Shown here: in pieces, positions 6,250-7,650 of the stretch
How the letters are laid out: every line of letters begins with the position of its first letter
Position numbering within the stretch: position 1 is the stretch's first letter
NCBI GenBank assembly: GCA_041302745.1
Contig: JBFYQP010000077.1
Coordinates: forward strand, 1-7,650
Direction: 5' to 3'
From: JAPLGD01 sp041302745
GTDB taxonomy: Bacteria; Bipolaricaulota; Bipolaricaulia; UBA7950; UBA9294
Length of the DNA stretch: 7,650 nt
Made by a program: the position numbers and the translations under genes
The notes under the pieces: generated by a model
What the model saw: only the letters and a program-made list of their open reading frames with translations
Told to the model about the DNA's origin: nothing
Databases searched by the model: none

Positions 6250-6269
6250 CGCTTCTGTAGGGCATTCAA
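6241..6269 (-). promoter_or_regulatory. Promoter of the LolA-like gene, predicted leaderless
   Basis: On the minus strand, TTGAAT (6269-6264; four of six match) and an exact TATAAT (6246-6241) are 17 bp apart, the ideal spacing. The -10 box ends 8 nt before the ATG at 6232, so transcription should start within about two bases of the start codon. There is no SD in the interval. Confidence 0.65.
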
Positions 6270-6298
6270 TTCGATTGTGACGGGGACAGGAGGAGACG

Positions 6299-7492
6299 AT
6301 GGGTCAGGAGCCAAGGACCGTACGACGGATCCAGGATGCCGACGTTTGCGGGAAGACCGTGGTCGTTCGCGCCGACTACAACGTTCCGATGGACGGAGAG
6401 ACGATCCAGGACGACGGGAGGATTCGCGCGTCCCTGCCGACGCTCTCCAACCTGCTCGACCGGGGGGCGCGCGTCGTCGTGATGACGCACCTCGGCCGGC
6501 CGGACGGCGCGGTGGTGGAGTCGCTTCGACTGAACCCCATTGCGCGTCGGCTTCAGGAACTCCTCGGCCGCCCCGTGCGGAAGCTCGACGAGTGCATCGG
6601 ATCGGCGATCACGGAAGCGATCCGTGCGGGGAAGCCCGGCGACGTGTTCTTGGTCGAGAACCTGCGATTCCATGCGGAGGAGGAAGAGAACGACCCGGCC
6701 TTCTCGGCCGCCCTGGCGGAGCTTGGCGACCTCTACGTAGACGACGCCTTTGGCACGCTTCACCGGGCCCACGCGTCCACGGTCGGAATCGCCGAGCGGC
6801 GCCCTGCGTATGCAGGGCTCTTGGTGCAGAAGGAGATCGACACTCTCTCGCGGGTTCTCTACGACCCGGCGCGCCCCTACGTCGCCATCGTGGGGGGAAA
6901 GAAGGCGTCCGACAAGCTGGGCGCGCTACGCGATCTCGTGAGCCGTGTGGACTGCATCCTCGTCGGCGGAGGCGTCGCCTTCACGTTCCTGGCCGCATCG
7001 GGCGCGAGTGTTGGGGACTCGGTTGTGGATCCCAGCCTCTTCGAGGACATCCGCGGGATCGTCCGCAAAGCGGGCGAGAGAGGGACCGAGATTGTGCTCC
7101 CGAAGGACGTCGTGGCCGCTCGCTCGCTCTCGAGCGGGGCCGAGACCCGCGTCTGCCTTGCAGACGCCATTCCCGCGGGGTGGACAGGCTTCGACATCGG
7201 TCCGGAGACCGTTCGGGTGTTCGGAGAGCGCATCGCGAGGGCGGGAACGGTCGTGTGGGCGGGACCCATGGGCGCGTTTGAGTTTGCTCCGTTCGCCGCG
7301 GGGACGCGAGGCGTGGCAGAGGCCGTTGCGGCATCCTCGTCGTTTAGTGTCATCGGGGGGGGAGAGACCGGCGAGGCCGTGGCAAAACTCGGGTTCGAGG
7401 ACCGCGTCTCCTTCGTCTCGACGGGCGGGGGGGCGTGCCTCGCGTACCTGAGAGGGAAGTCGCTGCCGGCTCTCGACGTGCTCACGGCGTAG
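6299..7492 (+). CDS. pgk: Phosphoglycerate kinase
   Basis: Pgk transfers phosphate between 1,3-bisphosphoglycerate and ADP, giving 3-phosphoglycerate and ATP, in glycolysis and, in reverse, gluconeogenesis; it is a cytoplasmic monomer. The 397-aa length is normal. In the N-domain, VRADYNVP (23-30) with Asp26 and Asn28, DGRIR (39-43), THLGRP (63-68), ENLRFH (120-125) and FGTLHRAHAST (151-161) form the 3-phosphoglycerate site. In the C-domain, GGKKASDK (199-206) keeps the lysines of the usual GGAKVxDK, GGGVAFTFL (223-231) follows, and STGGGACLAYL (374-384) closes the protein. Two positions near the nucleotide site depart from the common pattern: WAGPMGAFE at 320-328 has Ala321 where Asn is usual, and GGGET at 353-357 has Glu356 where the Mg-linked Asp is usual. 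ATG 6299 has an AGGAGG site 5 nt upstream and a promoter of its own. It is not adjacent to gap or tpiA, the usual partners. The stop is TAG, 43 nt before a tRNA gene. Confidence 0.97.
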   Translation: MGQEPRTVRRIQDADVCGKTVVVRADYNVPMDGETIQDDGRIRASLPTLSNLLDRGARVVVMTHLGRPDGAVVESLRLNPIARRLQELLGRPVRKLDECIGSAITEAIRAGKPGDVFLVENLRFHAEEEENDPAFSAALAELGDLYVDDAFGTLHRAHASTVGIAERRPAYAGLLVQKEIDTLSRVLYDPARPYVAIVGGKKASDKLGALRDLVSRVDCILVGGGVAFTFLAASGASVGDSVVDPSLFEDIRGIVRKAGERGTEIVLPKDVVAARSLSSGAETRVCLADAIPAGWTGFDIGPETVRVFGERIARAGTVVWAGPMGAFEFAPFAAGTRGVAEAVAASSSFSVIGGGETGEAVAKLGFEDRVSFVSTGGGACLAYLRGKSLPALDVLTA

Positions 7493-7495
7493 GGT

Positions 7496-7524
7496 TTGTC
7501 GGGTCCCCGAGCGAATGCTATAAT
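7496..7524 (+). promoter_or_regulatory. Promoter of tRNA-Gly
   Basis: TTGTCG (7496-7501; four of six match) and an exact TATAAT (7519-7524) are 17 bp apart. The -10 box is preceded by TGC, giving an extended -10 (TGnTATAAT). The start would be near 7531, five bases before the mature tRNA. It begins 3 nt after the pgk stop, so the tRNA does not need read-through from pgk. Confidence 0.7.
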
Positions 7525-7535
7525 CACCGCGCCTT

Positions 7536-7608
7536 GCGGGCATAGCTCAGTTGGTAGAGCATCAGCTTCCCAAGCTGAGGGTCGCGGGTTCGAGTCCCGC
7601 TGTCCGCT
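7536..7608 (+). tRNA. tRNA-Gly (anticodon CCC)
   Basis: A 73-nt cloverleaf folds fully. The acceptor stem is GCGGGCA with TGTCCGC (one G-T pair), the D-arm GCTC/GAGC, and the anticodon stem TCAGC/GCTGA with loop TTCCCAA. The anticodon CCC lies at 7569-7571 and reads codon GGG as glycine. The variable loop is GGGTC and the T-arm is GCGGG-TTCGAGT-CCCGC. The discriminator is T (U73), as usual for bacterial tRNA-Gly. No CCA is encoded (TTT follows), so CCA must be added after transcription. A GGG-specific isoacceptor fits a GC-rich genome. Confidence 0.97.
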
Positions 7609-7650
7609 TTTGTCTTGGCCTCGACGCGCCCTACGCGAATCTGCGTGCGG

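Noticed and set aside
4803..6314. Minus-strand open frame of 503 codons across the nuclease-family and LolA-like genes
   Set aside because: It overlaps two better-supported genes, one in another frame of the same strand, and its composition is low-complexity Arg/Gly/Ser.
7499..7510. TCGGGTCCCCGA inverted repeat after pgk as a terminator
   Set aside because: Realistic pairing leaves a 4-bp stem with a 4-nt loop and no T-run, and it lies inside the tRNA promoter spacer.
7609..7650. Sequence after tRNA-Gly searched for a further tRNA or gene start
   Set aside because: Only 42 nt remain; I see no tRNA arm pattern, SD or start codon with support. The TTTT after the tRNA is too short to call a terminator.

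Overview
This window is a compact, high-GC bacterial chromosomal segment (about two-thirds G+C by eye) holding six complete protein genes, one tRNA gene and the last codons of a probable upstream gene. Nothing looks mobile: I see no transposase, phage gene, CRISPR array or long repeat. Bacterial features are Shine-Dalgarno sites (GGAGGTGA, AGGAGG), sigma70-type promoters with exact TATAAT boxes, a bacterial GlmS, and a tRNA-Gly without an encoded CCA. The lineage cannot be fixed from this window. The mix of a bifunctional-nuclease-family protein, a LolA/RseB-like single-pass protein and a processive-type GT4 enzyme recalls deep-branching or thermophile-related phyla such as Candidatus Bipolaricaulota, but that is only an impression.

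Layout: (1) 63-2905, plus strand: a YtcJ-like amidohydrolase and a GT4 glycosyltransferase in a two-gene unit with an ATGA overlap. (2) 2892-4715, minus strand: glmS, whose 3' end overlaps the glycosyltransferase tail-to-tail by 14 bp. (3) 4716-4851: a divergent promoter region serving glmS and, on the plus strand, a bifunctional-nuclease-family gene (4852-5352). (4) 5384-6232, minus strand: a membrane-anchored LolA-like protein convergent with the nuclease gene. (5) 6233-6298: a 66-bp divergent promoter region in which two opposing -10 boxes share one palindrome. (6) 6299-7492: phosphoglycerate kinase, then tRNA-Gly(CCC) at 7536-7608 with its own promoter.

The genes do not form one pathway. 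pgk and glmS are central carbon and cell-wall precursor housekeeping genes. The glycosyltransferase is probably a membrane glycolipid enzyme. The amidohydrolase, nuclease-family and LolA-like genes have family-level calls only. The points most worth a second look are the shared palindromic -10 region with an apparently leaderless LolA-like gene, a similar leaderless-or-SD choice for the nuclease gene, unusual substitutions at the nucleotide/Mg site of Pgk, and an arginine-rich C-terminal tail on the glycosyltransferase. I did not find convincing evidence of a new multi-gene system.
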